A DNA stretch of 64,000 bases from positions 50,754,351 through 50,818,350 of the forward strand of contig NC_065533.1 of assembly GCF_020184175.1 (NCBI RefSeq), read 5' to 3'. The notes under the pieces were generated by a model that made no database searches, was not told the DNA's origin, and was given only the letters and a program-made list of their open reading frames with translations. The position numbers and the translations under genes are program-made. Numbering within the stretch: the stretch's first letter is position 1; each line of letters starts with the position of its first letter. This stretch comes from Aphis gossypii (taxonomy: Eukaryota; Arthropoda; Insecta; Hemiptera; Aphididae). Positions 10,861-24,354 of the stretch are shown here, piece after piece.

Positions 10861-13800
10861 GTTTTAAAAAGTAAAAACGAAGAACATTATTTTATATCGT
10901 GTCGATTTTGTGAATATTACACATATTGTTATTTCGAAATATATGCCTTCCATCGAGGTAATGACGTACGATATTGTACTCGATTTTGTTGTCACAGCCA
11001 TATAGTTCGTTTCTATAAATTATAACATATGTATATCTCTGCAGTTCCCGAGTATACGCGTTTACCTATACTATTGTGTATTTTGTATATTACGGTATAC
11101 TCGGTCCCGCCATTATCGAAATCTCAAACTGAAACTTATATAAGTTGTACATATACATCTAATCTGAAACACGCAAACCGACAATAATTATGCATTATTT
11201 TACTGCAGGGGAACATCAGTGAATTAACAAAAATAACAAATTATTTAGGTACACACGCCGTGACAAAATAATTTTGAAGCTATTGTGTTATTTTAATTTT
11301 TAACAAGTTGATTATTATATTGGTCACAATGTCGTATTTATAATATTTATATATACGTTAAATGTACATTATAGATTGTGAACTTTTGTCCGTCATAATA
11401 TTATAATAATAATAATAACTAATTTGGTAGTGGTCCCGGAAAATTACTAGTTTTCAAAGACGATAATTTTTTTTAATGTTTTCCAGTAGTTTACGTTCAA
11501 CGTTATTAATCTTGCACCAGTAGACTTTCCCGTGATGCCATTTATTATTTCTCCCTCGTAAGAATAAATTAGCAAGATTTCAGATTGTTGTTCGACTCAA
11601 CAGGTTAAATATATTCTTCCACTCGGTAATCTCGTTCATAAAATAATAAAAACAATTTAGTTTAATGATAATGAATATCGTTGTTTGAATTATTTTTTTT
11701 TCTGCACTATTCCTATTTAAGTTTAATATTCTGTATTGAAAAAAAAAATATAAATAAAAAAAAAACACAATAATGTATTATAATTCACGGCTTTAAGTAT
11801 TATACTTATTTGTATTTTATTTAATATTTCGCGTTTGCTCATTAAAAACTACTAAAGATAATATCATTATTACAGTTACAATATTTTTTTTTGTTTCTAA
11901 TAAATAAAATCTATTAAAACTTAATAAAGCTTACACCACGTACACACGCAATCGCGTAGAAATGTTCAACAAACATTAAACTTTATTCTTTAGAAAATAA
12001 AAATAGTTAAGGTTTTATGCGTGTAAATATTGAATTTTTAATAAAGTACATAAATTAATAATTTTGTCATGATAAGTCACTCTTTTTTTCTATGTATATA
12101 GGTATTATGGATTTTAAATTACACGCGAAAAATTTATCATTTTATAAAAACTATGCGATTTTATTTTTTTAATGGTTTTAAATTAATTTTGTTTTTATTT
12201 GTATACGCACAATAATAATAATGATATATATATAGTTAAACTACTCTACAAACATTTAAAATACATCAAAGTTATTTTTTCGATTTAATTGTCGTTTCAG
12301 AATCTATTATGATGTACTTATCAACAATTATACAAATAGGGAAAGGTAATTAATATTTTTTAGATTGATGATTTCATTAAATTATTCAAAGGTTCGATTG
12401 AAAGTATTAACAACGAATTAATACAGCGAACTTTAATCTTTAAACTTGATAAAAAAAAAATAGTCGTTCGATTTTTATCTACCGGCATATTTTTTACCCA
12501 CAATAATAATATGTAGAAAACGTCATTGAATATTATAAAAGAACCTAACCTACGTCTATGCACCACATTAATATTCGTTACCATCATCAATATATTCATA
12601 TAGACACGAATAAAATCCACTCATTAAATCCTATTACTTATACGCCTTATTAATGTAATACAATTATATGACGTTTAAAAAATAAAAATAAAATCATGTT
12701 AACCAAATTACATTTGTATCGTAAACCAAATACAAATCGGTTTGATAAATATAATGGCAAGTTAATTATTATTGGGCACTGCAGTATATGTATAATTCTG
12801 TATGTATTATAAGCGTAGTATATGAAATAATATAATATTTTAAAGTGTTACATAAATATTGTTACATGTGCTTGACGCTTGTGCCGTATAATATAATTCA
12901 ATATACCAGTTAGTATAATATGTATAAATATATCGTTTTGTATTAAAAATATTATAAAAAATATACATGTACGTTATATTCTATATATTATAATTTAATA
13001 TTGTGTTGTATACTGATAAAAAGTTTAACTGACGGGTAAAGTCGACACAACGATATAGAGTTTTTGATTTACCCCGTGCCCGTCTATACATTGGCTGTCA
13101 GTCAGTTTAATGCGAACGATATTTACTCGTATATTATATAAACCGGACCGAAGTTAAGTGTATACGAACTTTGGTCAATATTGTTGTTCTCGAAACGCGG
13201 ACTCATCCACTTTTGATGTTTATTGTTTACAAAGATTTCTTTCAATAACACACAATAATAATATATAGTTTCCATTTTCTGTGAACGCATAACACTTTAT
13301 TATACAATGATATTATATCGCGCTGGCCTATATATCATAGGCGCCTAATGCCTCTTTTATATATATATATATATAGCTAATATGCGAATACGTGTGTATA
13401 TAGTGCAGTTTTGATGATCCGAAGACTTCACTACTGTGGCATATGGCATTTTTTTTATATGTTTATTAAGGAGGTATATATAGTGGTGAGATTGATAAAA
13501 TTGAAAATCCATCAAAACGAAACAGACGCTCGGAATTGAATAAAACAGTATATAAAAGCATAAATAAAACAAACATTCGATTTTCGTAATGTGCTTACTT
13601 CGCCACATAATCCCAACGCGTGGTCGGAAATTTTATGTTTATAAACTTATACAAAATACGTATACCTATATATACGTTTGCATTCGTTCAACGGTGGTGT
13701 GCGACGGTGAACTAGTTTTAGACGAGGATCAAATAATATTAACTAACTTAAGACAACATCATTTGATTGACCGATTTCAATGTTTACATTTTAATACAGC

Positions 13801-16090
13801 ATATCATATAAAACGGATAATTAAAATTGTATCTATTTGATATTTTGATGTAACTACAATTTGAATAGGATCGATCGGGCATAACTTAAATATTGAATTA
13901 TCTATATTTTACTTAAATAACAACTAAAGACGTCTATAAGAGTATATAAGGTTTGGATTTTAAAAGCGTAAGTAACGTAAACTATTATCAAAGCAAATAA
14001 AAATTATTTTCGACATGTATACTATGTATAATTAAACGTGCCGAGTGCAGTATGCACTTTTCAGACACCCGTTTATATTGAAAGTTAATTGCTCCCAAAA
14101 ATAATGCCTTCGACATAACTTTAACATGATCATATATTGTACTGAAAAAAAAATTTTTCGTTAAAATGATTTGCTTGATATCGACGTATTACAATAAAAT
14201 GTATCGATTGACTAATAATAATCATCACCGACAATTAATGTATATCTATTATTGGATATTTAAATGGCCATTTAAAAATCAAAATAATGCACGCTTATAA
14301 TAAAAAACGCGTACGTCATATATTGTATACGCAAGTGTTTTTAATGTGCAGCGTCTCTTCTCGGGCTACAATAATATTATAATGTACGAATAATAATTGT
14401 CATCGTATAGGAAAACTCGAGTAGTTCATGTTTATTTCGATAAATATATTTATGCATACTTACCTTGTATGGGTACATATATTATTATTGTTGAAATATT
14501 ATTATATAACTGTCGTATTATTTTGCTTTCAAGTTTCAATACGATGTAATTACACCAGAAACACAATAAATTATCCAATTATTTTCATGATTTGAGAATA
14601 TAATATACATTACATGAACCGTACGCACTTATTGATGTATATGCGTTTATATATATATGTATGTTATTTGTTGTGCACGACGAGACGTTTCCCGATTTTC
14701 CGAAATCAAAACGGTTTGTTATAAATACGGTTAATTCCTATAATGTTGCGTACAGCTGCCGCTGCCGTTGAATTCAACAGGTCAGATAATTTATTTCATC
14801 TGTCCCGCGCACTTTTAACTATTGTTTTGTTAGCGCCATAACGAAATCGATAAATCATTTTGGCGTTAATAATGCTGTTATAACCCTCTATTTAATAATA
14901 TCGCTTTAATTGCATGCGTAATTATGCTCGATTAACTGTGAATAACAATATGACAGGTGTAATGAAATTCCCGACACTTGAAAACGAGAAATATATAATA
15001 TTACGCACATACTTCATTATTTATTATTTCTCTTCAAACTCTTTGTCCTTCGCGCTGCGGCGTATAGCCGACAAAAGTTATTATTTTTTTTCTCCTCGCA
15101 ATTCGTTCGTTTGAATTGTTGTTGAAGAATTTTTTTTGTGATACTTGTATAAAGAAAAAAGTCAACGGGAAGAAGAAATGTCTAGAGCAAATATAAGGTA
15201 AATATAAAGGGGAAGAAAATTGATTCCCGACGCGGAACATGTACAGTATCTACGGCAGCGTGTAACGTTACTTCACGTCACATTATATTATGTTTTTAAG
15301 GCGACGAAACAGTCGTGATTTTGACGAATAAAATCGACGGTCCCTCGTAAAAACACCGACTATATTATCAATCGTTTTAACGGTATGCGTATTATATATA
15401 TATATATAGTCCCAAAGTATATAAACTTCCCCCCAATTGTTTGTCTAATCTAATGGATGAATAAATGTTACCGAGGGTTGTTTGTCGTTTAACCGCAGCT
15501 TTAAACACTTTTCCGAATCGCGTATCTATATACGCATAAACGATGTATACACGCACACACACACATAAACCGCCATATATATATATATTAATTTTATGGT
15601 ATCTACCTATACGCGGCTAAACGCGTGCACTGTGCCCGCAGTTGCAGTAGATGTATGTATAATATAAACTAATAGTTTTCCATTAGCGGAAGTTGAAATA
15701 TTGTTAACACTCTTGCTGCAGCAGCGTAGGTATATACGTAACGGATTTCAAAAGACTGCACTAAACAGCAATATAAGCTGTACTAACGGACTGTATATTA
15801 TTACACAGAAATATATTATTATTATTATTATAGTAGAGCAGTATTAGACAGACGTGCATGCAGTGTGTACATGCATGTATAATATATTGTGCAGTGCATC
15901 ATGAGTGTATAATAATACGAATGATGTCTAGAAACGAGCAAAAAACTACTAATGGTTTTTTTCCCCCCGCACGGTTTGTGAAAAAGATAAAAATGTACCT
16001 ACTACGTCGTATTTGTATGTATACCTACCGACAAATGAATAACGCGGGCGTTTATTTAAATATTTCAATCGAATCACGCGCTTCGCCGTA
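10861..16090. other. AT-rich stretch without recognised gene
   Basis: This is low-GC DNA with many short A and T runs and only short open frames, which are isoleucine-, lysine- and tyrosine-rich as expected from composition. A frame at 13589-13840 has a less biased centre (DGELVLDEDQIILTNLRQHH) but no splice sites or known domain. TATATAAA at 13135-13142 has no initiator at the right spacing. A minus-strand consensus donor (AAG then GTAAGTAT) lies at about 14457-14467, but no open exon adjoins it. Confidence 0.5.
13359..13375. repeat. (AT)n run
   Basis: A pure AT run of about eight units sits in AT-rich DNA. Confidence 0.88.
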
Positions 16091-16095
16091 TAGTA

Positions 16096-16132
16096 TATAA
16101 ATGTCACTTTTGCCGACAGACGCTCATCAGTC
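16096..16132 (+). promoter_or_regulatory. Candidate core promoter: TATA box plus ATCAGTC initiator
   Basis: TATAAAT at 16096-16102 is followed by ATCAGTC at 16126-16132. The A of TCAGTC at 16129 would be +1, which puts the TATA box at -33, near the usual insect spacing. TCAGTY is the arthropod initiator consensus. No clear downstream promoter element is seen at +28. The first downstream ATG at 16328 opens only a 10-codon frame, and no strong donor follows closely, so a transcript cannot be traced. Confidence 0.3.
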
Positions 16133-17797
16133 GTGGACTGTAGTCGCAGTAGGCGTACAATAGAATATTGCAGCAGCAGCGTTGTAGCGTTTTGTAATAA
16201 ATATATAAGAACTAAGAGTGCAATACACACGACCAGACGCGTATTGAATACACCGCACAATAATAATATATTATCGTATATAATATATATATATATATTA
16301 ATATATTATATTGGTATTACGGCGACGATGTCGATCGTCGGAGATATTTTAGCGACTTGAATGCTAATTTCGTCGCGAGTTGAAATAATATAATAACGTT
16401 ATCGCGCGACGAATAAAATATTTTATTACACACATGTACCAGACGTACAGTCGGTGGTAACGCAATATTATTATCATTTTAATAATATGCATATAATACG
16501 TATATAATATAATATGTTTTATACGCGTTAAACTGGTTGAGCGGCGCCGGACGAAAACGATTCATCACGCCACGCGTGCGGAATTTCGCCGTACGGGAAA
16601 TAAACAAAACGGAACGACTTTGAACTTACAACCTATATATTTCGGGCAAATTCCGCGGCTACCCGCACGCCGTGGGTATGTGGTGTACCCACATGATATT
16701 ATATTTTATTATTATTTTCATACACCCTGGGCACCCATCTTCCACGCGCCGTCGACGACGACGTTCGTCTCGCGGATGTTGTTTAATATTAATTCGAGTG
16801 CTGCCAGTGTGCACCGTGCAGCACTAACCGCGGGGCTGTCATAAATAATTAGGAGACGACGTCGACGGCGATGACGATGACTACGCGCGTCGGTGTCTCG
16901 CGGGCCGTGACGAAAACACAATTAAAATAAACAACAACAATAATAATAATAATAATACCATAATACACTAATTTATTGTTATTTGTTTTTCTTTTTGCGC
17001 ACAATATTATTTTCCAGCGAAAACGAAAATTAAAATATTTATGCACGCGGAAGTGCTGCAGATGGCAGTCGGTCTGTGCGGAGCAATATCGCAAGTACAG
17101 CGAATAAAATTACCGGCATTTCAGTCGCTTATACTTCCACCATCGTCGTTGTATAATATAACGATATCGTGCGCACCTATATTTATTATAATTAAACGCT
17201 TCGGGAGAAAATATTATACGACGACGACGACGACGGCGTTTGATCTATATATAATATTCCGTATGGTATACTCACACGCACCGACGATGCGCGTACGAAT
17301 TATTACGAATAATATTTTATAATATTATTATTATTATTATTATTATACATGCGCAGAGTTATTCGAAAACTTTAGATATCAGGTATATATTATTTATGCT
17401 TACAACTGGCTATAAATTCTCGGTGTTCCCGAGTCGCTCGCGCTTTTACCATAGGTATATAATATTATTATGTTATATTATATGAATACTTTGACCGGCT
17501 GCCGTCGCTTCTGCTGCAGTGCAGTATACTCGTGATATATCATAATAATAAAAAAAAAATTGTCCCTTAGATCACGGCGAACGTGTTGTGTATTATAAGG
17601 TCTAAATGAACATCGCACTTGCCCGAAGCGTCGGCGGTGCTAATATATATATGTAGAAAAAGTAATTTGGCGGATGAGTATTAGTGCTGCAGGTCGTCCG
17701 TATTACATATTTTTATCGCGCTTTTTGTGATATACAATAATAATATTATGCGATGTGTCAATAGTTATTCAAAGCGTATAACCTGCAGCAGTAGTCG
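16133..17797. other. Mixed-composition stretch without recognised gene
   Basis: GC is intermediate, with CpG-containing unique segments at about 16530-16920. It also contains an (ACG)n run at 17218-17235 and an ATT array at 17323-17346. Open frames are short and show no domain. Confidence 0.42.
17218..17346. repeat. (ACG)n and (ATT)n arrays
   Basis: An ACG run at 17218-17235 and an ATT run at 17323-17346 lie about 90 bp apart, repeating the pairing of GC-type and AT-type triplet arrays seen in the CpG blocks. Confidence 0.85.
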
Positions 17798-17885
17798 CAG
17801 TGGCGGATTTAACTGAGCAAATATGGACAATCGCCGATCGTGGGTCTCAAAAAAACGGAAACGAATAAATAATGACTCAATACAC
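17798..17885 (+). mobile_element. hAT-like transposon left-end fragment
   Basis: The segment begins with CAGTGGCGGATTT, which fits the terminal inverted repeat of a widespread insect hAT subgroup, and continues with a degenerate CAATCGCC-like and GGGTCTCAAAA segment of the sort that follows such ends. No matching right end (AAATCCGCCACTG) is seen downstream, so only an old truncated copy is proposed. The right limit is approximate. Confidence 0.4.
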
Positions 17886-18591
17886 AATAATTCCCGGAAC
17901 GGTGTGTCGTGTACTCGTGTGACGTACACGCTGTGCATCGACTGCGCTTTCTAACAAGTACAAAATATAACTGCAACTACATATACTCGTATATACATCT
18001 CAAACGCGTATCCGCTAATTGACTATCTATATATACATTACGCATAACTATGCGTGTATTTATTTTTAATTTATGTCTATGTGTGATCATAACAATATGT
18101 AAATATTACCAACAGATAGATGATTTACGACGAGCGCAGAAGTCGGGGAGACGCTTCACAAGTTTATTCACGACAAAATAGTACCTACCTATGCATTTTT
18201 TTTTTAAGTTTTTTGAAATATTGTTTTCTAAATGTTTTCTTTCGATATGAGTATTTTATTCGGCTGAAATAAAACTTCACGGTTATAGTCTTGACTTTGA
18301 ATCGTATATATACAAGAAAATGAAAATGTGCTGCAATTCCGTTCTTTTGGACACTCTGTAATAATGTTTGTAGACTGAGCTTTTTTTTTTTTTAATCTAT
18401 TGCGGCAGTAAGTACAACGATTTAGGAGCAACGGTGTCGCTTATGTATTTGATATCCTACGCCGCATACGATAAAAATATAATAAAACAAACATTTTGCT
18501 CGGCCTGCGGTGTAGGCAGTATAAAACTATAATATAATATAATATCACTCGCCATAGACACTATATGCACGCGCGCGCAGGTATAATATAA
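17886..18591. other. AT-rich stretch without recognised gene
   Basis: Unique AT-rich DNA with a T tract at about 18380-18392 and a GTAAGTAC word at about 18410. No open exon is associated with that word. Confidence 0.45.
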
Positions 18592-19031
18592 TATTATTAT
18601 TATTATTATTATCATTATTATTATTACGCATACGCCGTGGGGGAAAAAAAGTATTACCCCAAACGTATATATTGTTAAGGGTAGAAAACGTCACGTGGTA
18701 TGCGCTTTTTGTTGGCCCGCTAACACGCGTTCTCGCTGTCAACGCTGCGGATCGCGAGATTTGGGATAATGCGCGTCTGCCGGCAGCGCGGGCGTCTCTC
18801 TACCGCCTTTTCTTTTTCTTTTTTTCCTTTCTTTTTTTTTTTTTTTCATATAAACGTATAAAAGGCCTGTCTTTTTTTTCATTCCTTTCATTTGGTTTGG
18901 TATTTTTTTTTTTATTCCTCCGTTGTAATCGTATCGATTTGCGTCGCCGTGACTGTAATAACATCGTTTCCTGTATGACGACGACGACGACGACGCAACC
19001 GCATACAACATATATATATATATATATATAT
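18592..19031. repeat. ATT, T-tract, ACG and TA arrays
   Basis: ATT units run at 18592-18626 with one ATC change, a T-rich tract at about 18808-18846, an ACG run at 18977-18994 and a TA run of about 11 units at 19010-19031. Confidence 0.88.
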
Positions 19032-19620
19032 TCGTATTATTATTTTATTTATTCGAGTCGTGTTGCGTTTTATCGGAGCGGCTTGCCGGCGAGATTTTAC
19101 AACTCGACGAGCCGATCCGGCCCTGAATCGAGCGCGGCGCGAGCTCTCGCGTGTGTGTACTGTGTAATATATATATACGGTACGATAGTATAATATCATA
19201 ATATTATAATGTTGTGTGTACGCCGTAGAACGTGGGTGTCCGTCGGGAATATATATTTATACATTATCACACAAACACACACACACACACGTGCATATAA
19301 TATATAAATAATAATATAGGTAACGCGCGCACGTCGCGGGCGACGCGAATATCTCGCGGGGCCGGCCGTGCGGTTCGGCGGAAAAAAAAAATGAAAAAAA
19401 AAAAAAAATAAATACTTTTCAAACCGACGGTCGTCGTCGTTCCGTCGTTGTCGCCGCCGTCGTATCCGTCGGTCGTGCCCTGCTAATAATAAACAATAGT
19501 GTGCGCGTGCGCGTCATTGATATTATATACACACACGGCAGCGGTGTTTCAAGGTCTCAGCTCTTTCCGCCGCCGCCGCCGCCGAGCACATTACGTTTTC
19601 GACGACATACACGATAAATA

Positions 19621-20090
19621 ATAATAGTAATAATAATAATAATAATAATAACTATTGTACACACACGCACAACCATGCACGCACGCACACGCGAGCGTGC
19701 ATAAACGCGACGGCGGAATAACGGGTCATTAATATCGCTGTTGTTATTATCGTTATTATTTCGCGTTTATAATAATAATATGCGTCGTCGTCGTCGTCGT
19801 CGTCGTTATTATAATAATATAATATCGTTGTCGTTATTGGGTGTAACTCGCGCCCGTTTGAATATAAAATAATATTATATATTGTAATTCGTCGGTAGCT
19901 AAATTTTCGACTCGATCGGTGCAGAATGCACCGAGCGACGGCGAGCGCGTCACGGGGGCACGACGGATGTTGTATATCGCGTGTGTGTGTGTGTGTGTGT
20001 GAGTGCGCGAGTGCACACAAAGGTCGGTCAACCGTGCTCACGTTCTATATTATATATTATTATTATCGTTATTATTATTATTATTATTGT
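19621..20090. repeat. AAT, GTC, GT and ATT arrays
   Basis: AAT units occupy 19621-19652, GTC units 19785-19806, a pure GT run 19981-20000 and ATT units with one GTT change 20060-20090. Confidence 0.9.
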
Positions 20091-21029
20091 GCCGGCGGAT
20101 TGCGATAATCCCCGCGACGGCGGTCCGACATATGACGTGCGTATAAAAAAAAAAAAATTATCATAATATAGTACACCACGCGCGCAACGAGTGTGATGTA
20201 TAGAACCCGGACGCTCTCATAATATAATATAATATAATATTATATTTATTTATTATGTTATAAAGGTACTCGAACCGGGAACACAAAACGTACGAGCGAC
20301 GGACAAATTGATACGAAGCTTCCGAGTTTGGATGCGGGCGATGTGTACTAGTGTGTGCGTGTGACGTGTGTCCGCTACGCGGGGTTGTCGGGTCGGGGCT
20401 GCCGAGTGTAATATTGTAAATAATTATTATATCAAGTTCATAAACCGCCGCCGCCGCCGTGGAAACGGCCGTGTACCGGCGACGAGGTATAATAATAATA
20501 ATAATAATATAATATTATATATTATTATTATTATATCGGGGCCAAGTTTCATGGCGTGGAAGCGTGGTCTGCGTGCGTGTGCACTTTGCGTTTCGAATAT
20601 TACAGCGGTGCACGCGCGCACCCCCCGGGGGACCGTATTTGTCGACCGTGCGCGCGCGCGCGTGTGTGTTTTAAACCGTTGTGGAATCGCGTGCACCGGC
20701 CTAGCGTTTTGCTCGTTTCGCGAACGCCCGCACACACACATTATAATATATATATATATGTATTATATGCGCTCGTTTATACGCAGATTACACTATATGT
20801 CTACTATACGTACAGACCTGGAAATATACGTATATATTATATGGGTGTATAAAACGTGAACGCGTGTGTATAACGTATAAACGTGGAAATACGCGTATAT
20901 TATACATACGCGTAGTATATAGAAAGGTCGCCGCCGAACACACTCGATGGTAGTTCGCATCATCGCGTTTCTCTCTCGCACGAGCCTTCCTCCACCGGTC
21001 GTCTCCACTCCCCCTCGGCGTACTTACCT

Positions 21030-21125
21030 ATATATATATATATATATATATGTGTCACCTCTCTTTCCCTCACTCTCTCTCACTCTCTCACCACTCTCTC
21101 TCTCTCTCGCTCACTCACTCACTCG
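21030..21125. repeat. (TA)11 run followed by CT/CA-rich tract
   Basis: A TA run at 21030-21051 is followed by a tract of CTCT and CTCA units to 21125. The tract is almost free of G on the plus strand, so one strand is a long polypyrimidine run. Confidence 0.88.
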
Positions 21126-21625
21126 ATGTGTCTGCGGTATTACGTGCTATAGCTGGCGACTGTGTGTGAATGCACACGTGGACGACCGCGTGAAAAGTCT
21201 ATCTGTCCGCCGCCGCCGCCGCCGTCGTCTCCTCTCTATATATATAATATAATAATAATATTATATATCGTATCACGGCTATCTCTCTGCCCGTGTGCAG
21301 CAGACTTCAGCCGCGGTACCGCGGGTGCAATGGACAAAAATAAAAAAATAATCATACGGATATTATTATTATTATAGGACAGGTGCGTTTTATACATCGA
21401 CCGATCGTAATTAAATTAAATTACACGGAAATTATCGAGCGCGCGATAGACACCGCGGCCAGACAGTAGACACACGTCGTCGTACACATATACATAATAT
21501 ATTATTTATAACAATAATTATAATACGATATTATTATAGGCGTGGGTGCCAGCCGTTCGCGTCTTTTTCGAACCCGTCCCGCGACGGGTGTAACACGCTC
21601 GCGCATACCCATATTGTAATATTAA

Positions 21626-24183
21626 ACACTGGGTATATGTATGTATTTATTATGCATACCGAAACACGTGCGCATACAAATATTGTGTGTTTTTTTCATC
21701 ATTTCCAATCGGCGAAATGTATAATTGCGTACAAGGTACAACAAAAAAAAAAACATAACACACGAAACCGCGGCAGACAAACAAACCGAAATAGCTGCGC
21801 GTCCAAAACGAGCACTATATGCATTATACATTTATATAACACAACGAATTCCTAAAAGGTATATACGACGACTTTAAAAATTGCACAAATAATAATCGTA
21901 CGACGCAGATACCATCGTGTCTTCTGCAGATAATCGAAAAACGAGGCTGAATCGAATAAAAAAAATATCGACATAATATACGGATGGCAAACTCGAACAC
22001 GGAGTAAACATTTTAAGCCGATTAAAATTTGGACACGCATAAGATTAACCACCCGCGGGGGTTTTTAACATAAGTGAACGTCCACCTTTATGCGAAGTAT
22101 GTGTTATTGTGCTCGCGAAAAGACACATATACTAACGGTATTGAATAAAAATAAAATCTGATGTAAGCAGTGAATTTGTTGCACTAAAAGATATATGCAG
22201 GACGAAATCCTTGTACTCGTATCGCAGTATCTATATGACTATATGTCGTATACCTTAGCATAATATAAGGACTATCGTCGTCCAGTGACGTCTGTCACGG
22301 TACCACCCACCTATAAATTATATATTGTGTCCGCAGTATACTTATGTAAGGTGATAGACGCCACTGCAAGGAATGCCAACGGCATATAATACGAATACGA
22401 TCGACTCAACCTCGGATTGGCCAAACGCCTTGACGCTTGGACCAAACCCTAGAAATGGAATAAAAAAAAAATCGAATTAAACCAATACAAAAATAATAAT
22501 AACATAACATATACAACATATATAACACATATATAACACATTGCACAGGATGCTGGGTGCTATGACATATACACGTCAAAATGTAAAAGAAAAAACCATA
22601 TCTCGCGCGTATACATGTGTCCCAACAATACTCGGGAAAATATATACCTATTACACCTATGTCCTATGTGTATAGGTAACCCCGATTTTTGAGTTATGAA
22701 ACTTAGTGCGCAAAAGGACAACTTATCTACTAATTTTTTTTCTTTAATCTTCATCAAACAGTGGATTTTTAAATTGTTCGAAAAATATAACCCATACATA
22801 TCATTGCAGGGTATCTTTAACAACATTTTTCTAAATATTCGAGCACCGGGGGTAATCGTGCTCATAAAGTTGAACTCGACACAGTTGCAGTGTGATTGTC
22901 ATATCGCGTCCAAAAGTTGAGCTTTAACCGTGACAGTGGAGTAAATTTCCTGATATATAGATCACGATGATCATAGTGAATGATATTTCGTGTACGTCTC
23001 GTCATAATAATTATGTATCCGAATACGACAAAAGCCACTCGATACGACAGACGACGCGACGTTGCCGTGAACACGGATTAACGTTTATAGTACATGTACA
23101 ATATTATTGTAATATATATATATATATAATATTATCGAGAGTGCGCGTATATTACAATCGCCGTCTATATAACCTATATAAAGTGAACGCTCGCGGTGTG
23201 AACACCTCCTGTATAATAATATTATACATATTATATGTGCACATATATATACCTCGCGGAGCTGATTCATTGTCGTCCGGAAAGTACTATGTCATTATAT
23301 ATTGTACGTATGCAGCATACGCGCTCAGCAGAAATATATACGTATAATGTACAATATATAATATACACGTAACATATTATATGCTATACGTATATAATAT
23401 ATTTATTTTTACACGTACGAGCACAATATTATTATTATTATTATATACGATATAGGTAGGTATGTATACAGCATATATTATAAAATTATAATAAAATATA
23501 ATATGCAGCACTTCGCGACTCCGTGCACCGTTTCCCGAAGTCAGCGTTTAAAAGGTGTCTAAACGCGTACGTATATTGCGACGGTGCATGTCTAATGCGC
23601 AAAATCTAAACCTATATAACTTTATACTCGCATTATTATGTAATAATATTATAAAGGATTGCACGAAACACGTGTAAACTATTACGCCTATAAGGTGTAT
23701 ATAGATGTACATATATGGGTGCACGGTTGCCGCGTGATGTGCAACAAAAACGAGCGATTCGCCGAGGCGCAGTAGGTGCTATATTATTATATTGCGACTG
23801 CAGCGATTCGAAAATGACAACAATATATTATAGATTCCGTTTTTCGTATACGGTGTTTGAAAATTTGGTTTTACTCACGAGAACTTTGCAGTTTGAGTTA
23901 GGTCCCCTTTTGCGCGAAACGATTTTCACAAATAATTATTTATGGACGTGTGCAGGCAGTTGTAGAGTAACATCCGTCCGACATCGCAGCGTATTATTAT
24001 AATGTGCAGGATAACAGGACGCTGCACCCGCTATAGTGTTGTCTTCGTCCAACGTACGGCGTAGTAATAATTTATATTCATCAGTTCCAATTTTGCACGT
24101 GTATAATCTTCAATATAGAGTAAACTGAATCAAACTTAAAGAGAGGAACCTCAGAATATTGTCTGCGTTTTCACGTGCGCTTT
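21626..24183. other. Mixed-composition stretch without recognised gene
   Basis: The region alternates AT-rich DNA with short unique segments of higher GC. Frames at 22560-22865 (minus) and 23715-24002 (plus) look less repetitive than most but carry no recognisable domain and no clear splice sites. A short inverted repeat lies at 22283-22366. Confidence 0.42.
22283..22366. repeat. 84-bp inverted repeat with 18-bp arms
   Basis: CAGTGACGTCTGTCACGG at 22283-22300 is an inverted match, with three mismatches, to 22349-22366, whose complement reads CAGTGGCGTCTATCACCT. CAGTGGCG-type ends occur in hAT elements, but no 8-bp target duplication flanks this pair. It may be a miniature element or a fortuitous hairpin. 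Confidence 0.5.
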
Positions 24184-24288
24184 TTTTTGCGATATTTTAA
24201 TTTTAAAATTTTGATATCGCGTGTACCTACAATATACTGCAATTTAAAAATCCACATAATTCGCTTAAAAATTAAAATATCGCAAAAA
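24184..24288. repeat. Inverted repeat with 21-bp perfect arms
   Basis: The 21 bases at 24184-24204 (core TTTGCGATATTTTAATTTT) are the exact reverse complement of 24268-24288, with a 63-base spacer. Weak complementarity continues outward (CACGTG near 24172 and CCACGT near 24291). The size suits a miniature transposon, but no target duplication was found. Confidence 0.7.
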
Positions 24289-24354
24289 CTCCACGTAAAC
24301 CAACTCGGTTAATGTTATTATAACCACGAGTTTGATAATAGGTCGATTCGCTCA

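Larger units (their letters stand above)
18592..21625. other. CpG- and microsatellite-rich block III, no gene recognised
   Basis: This block has the same character as block II: CpG-rich unique DNA broken by ATT, ACG, TA, CA/GT, GTC, CCG and CT arrays. Open frames on both strands are repeat-derived. A strong minus-strand donor match (ATAG then GTAAGTAC) lies at about 21022-21030, next to a TA run. No protein family is recognised. Confidence 0.5.

Noticed and set aside
10871..10999. 45-codon frame around the ATG at 10944
   Set aside because: Ile/Val/Tyr-rich composition is what AT-rich DNA gives by chance; no start, splice or domain evidence.
13070..13180. TCAGTC and TCAGTT words and a TATATAAA box as a promoter
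   Set aside because: The boxes are in the wrong order: TATATAAA lies downstream of the initiator words and no initiator follows it at 28-34 bp.
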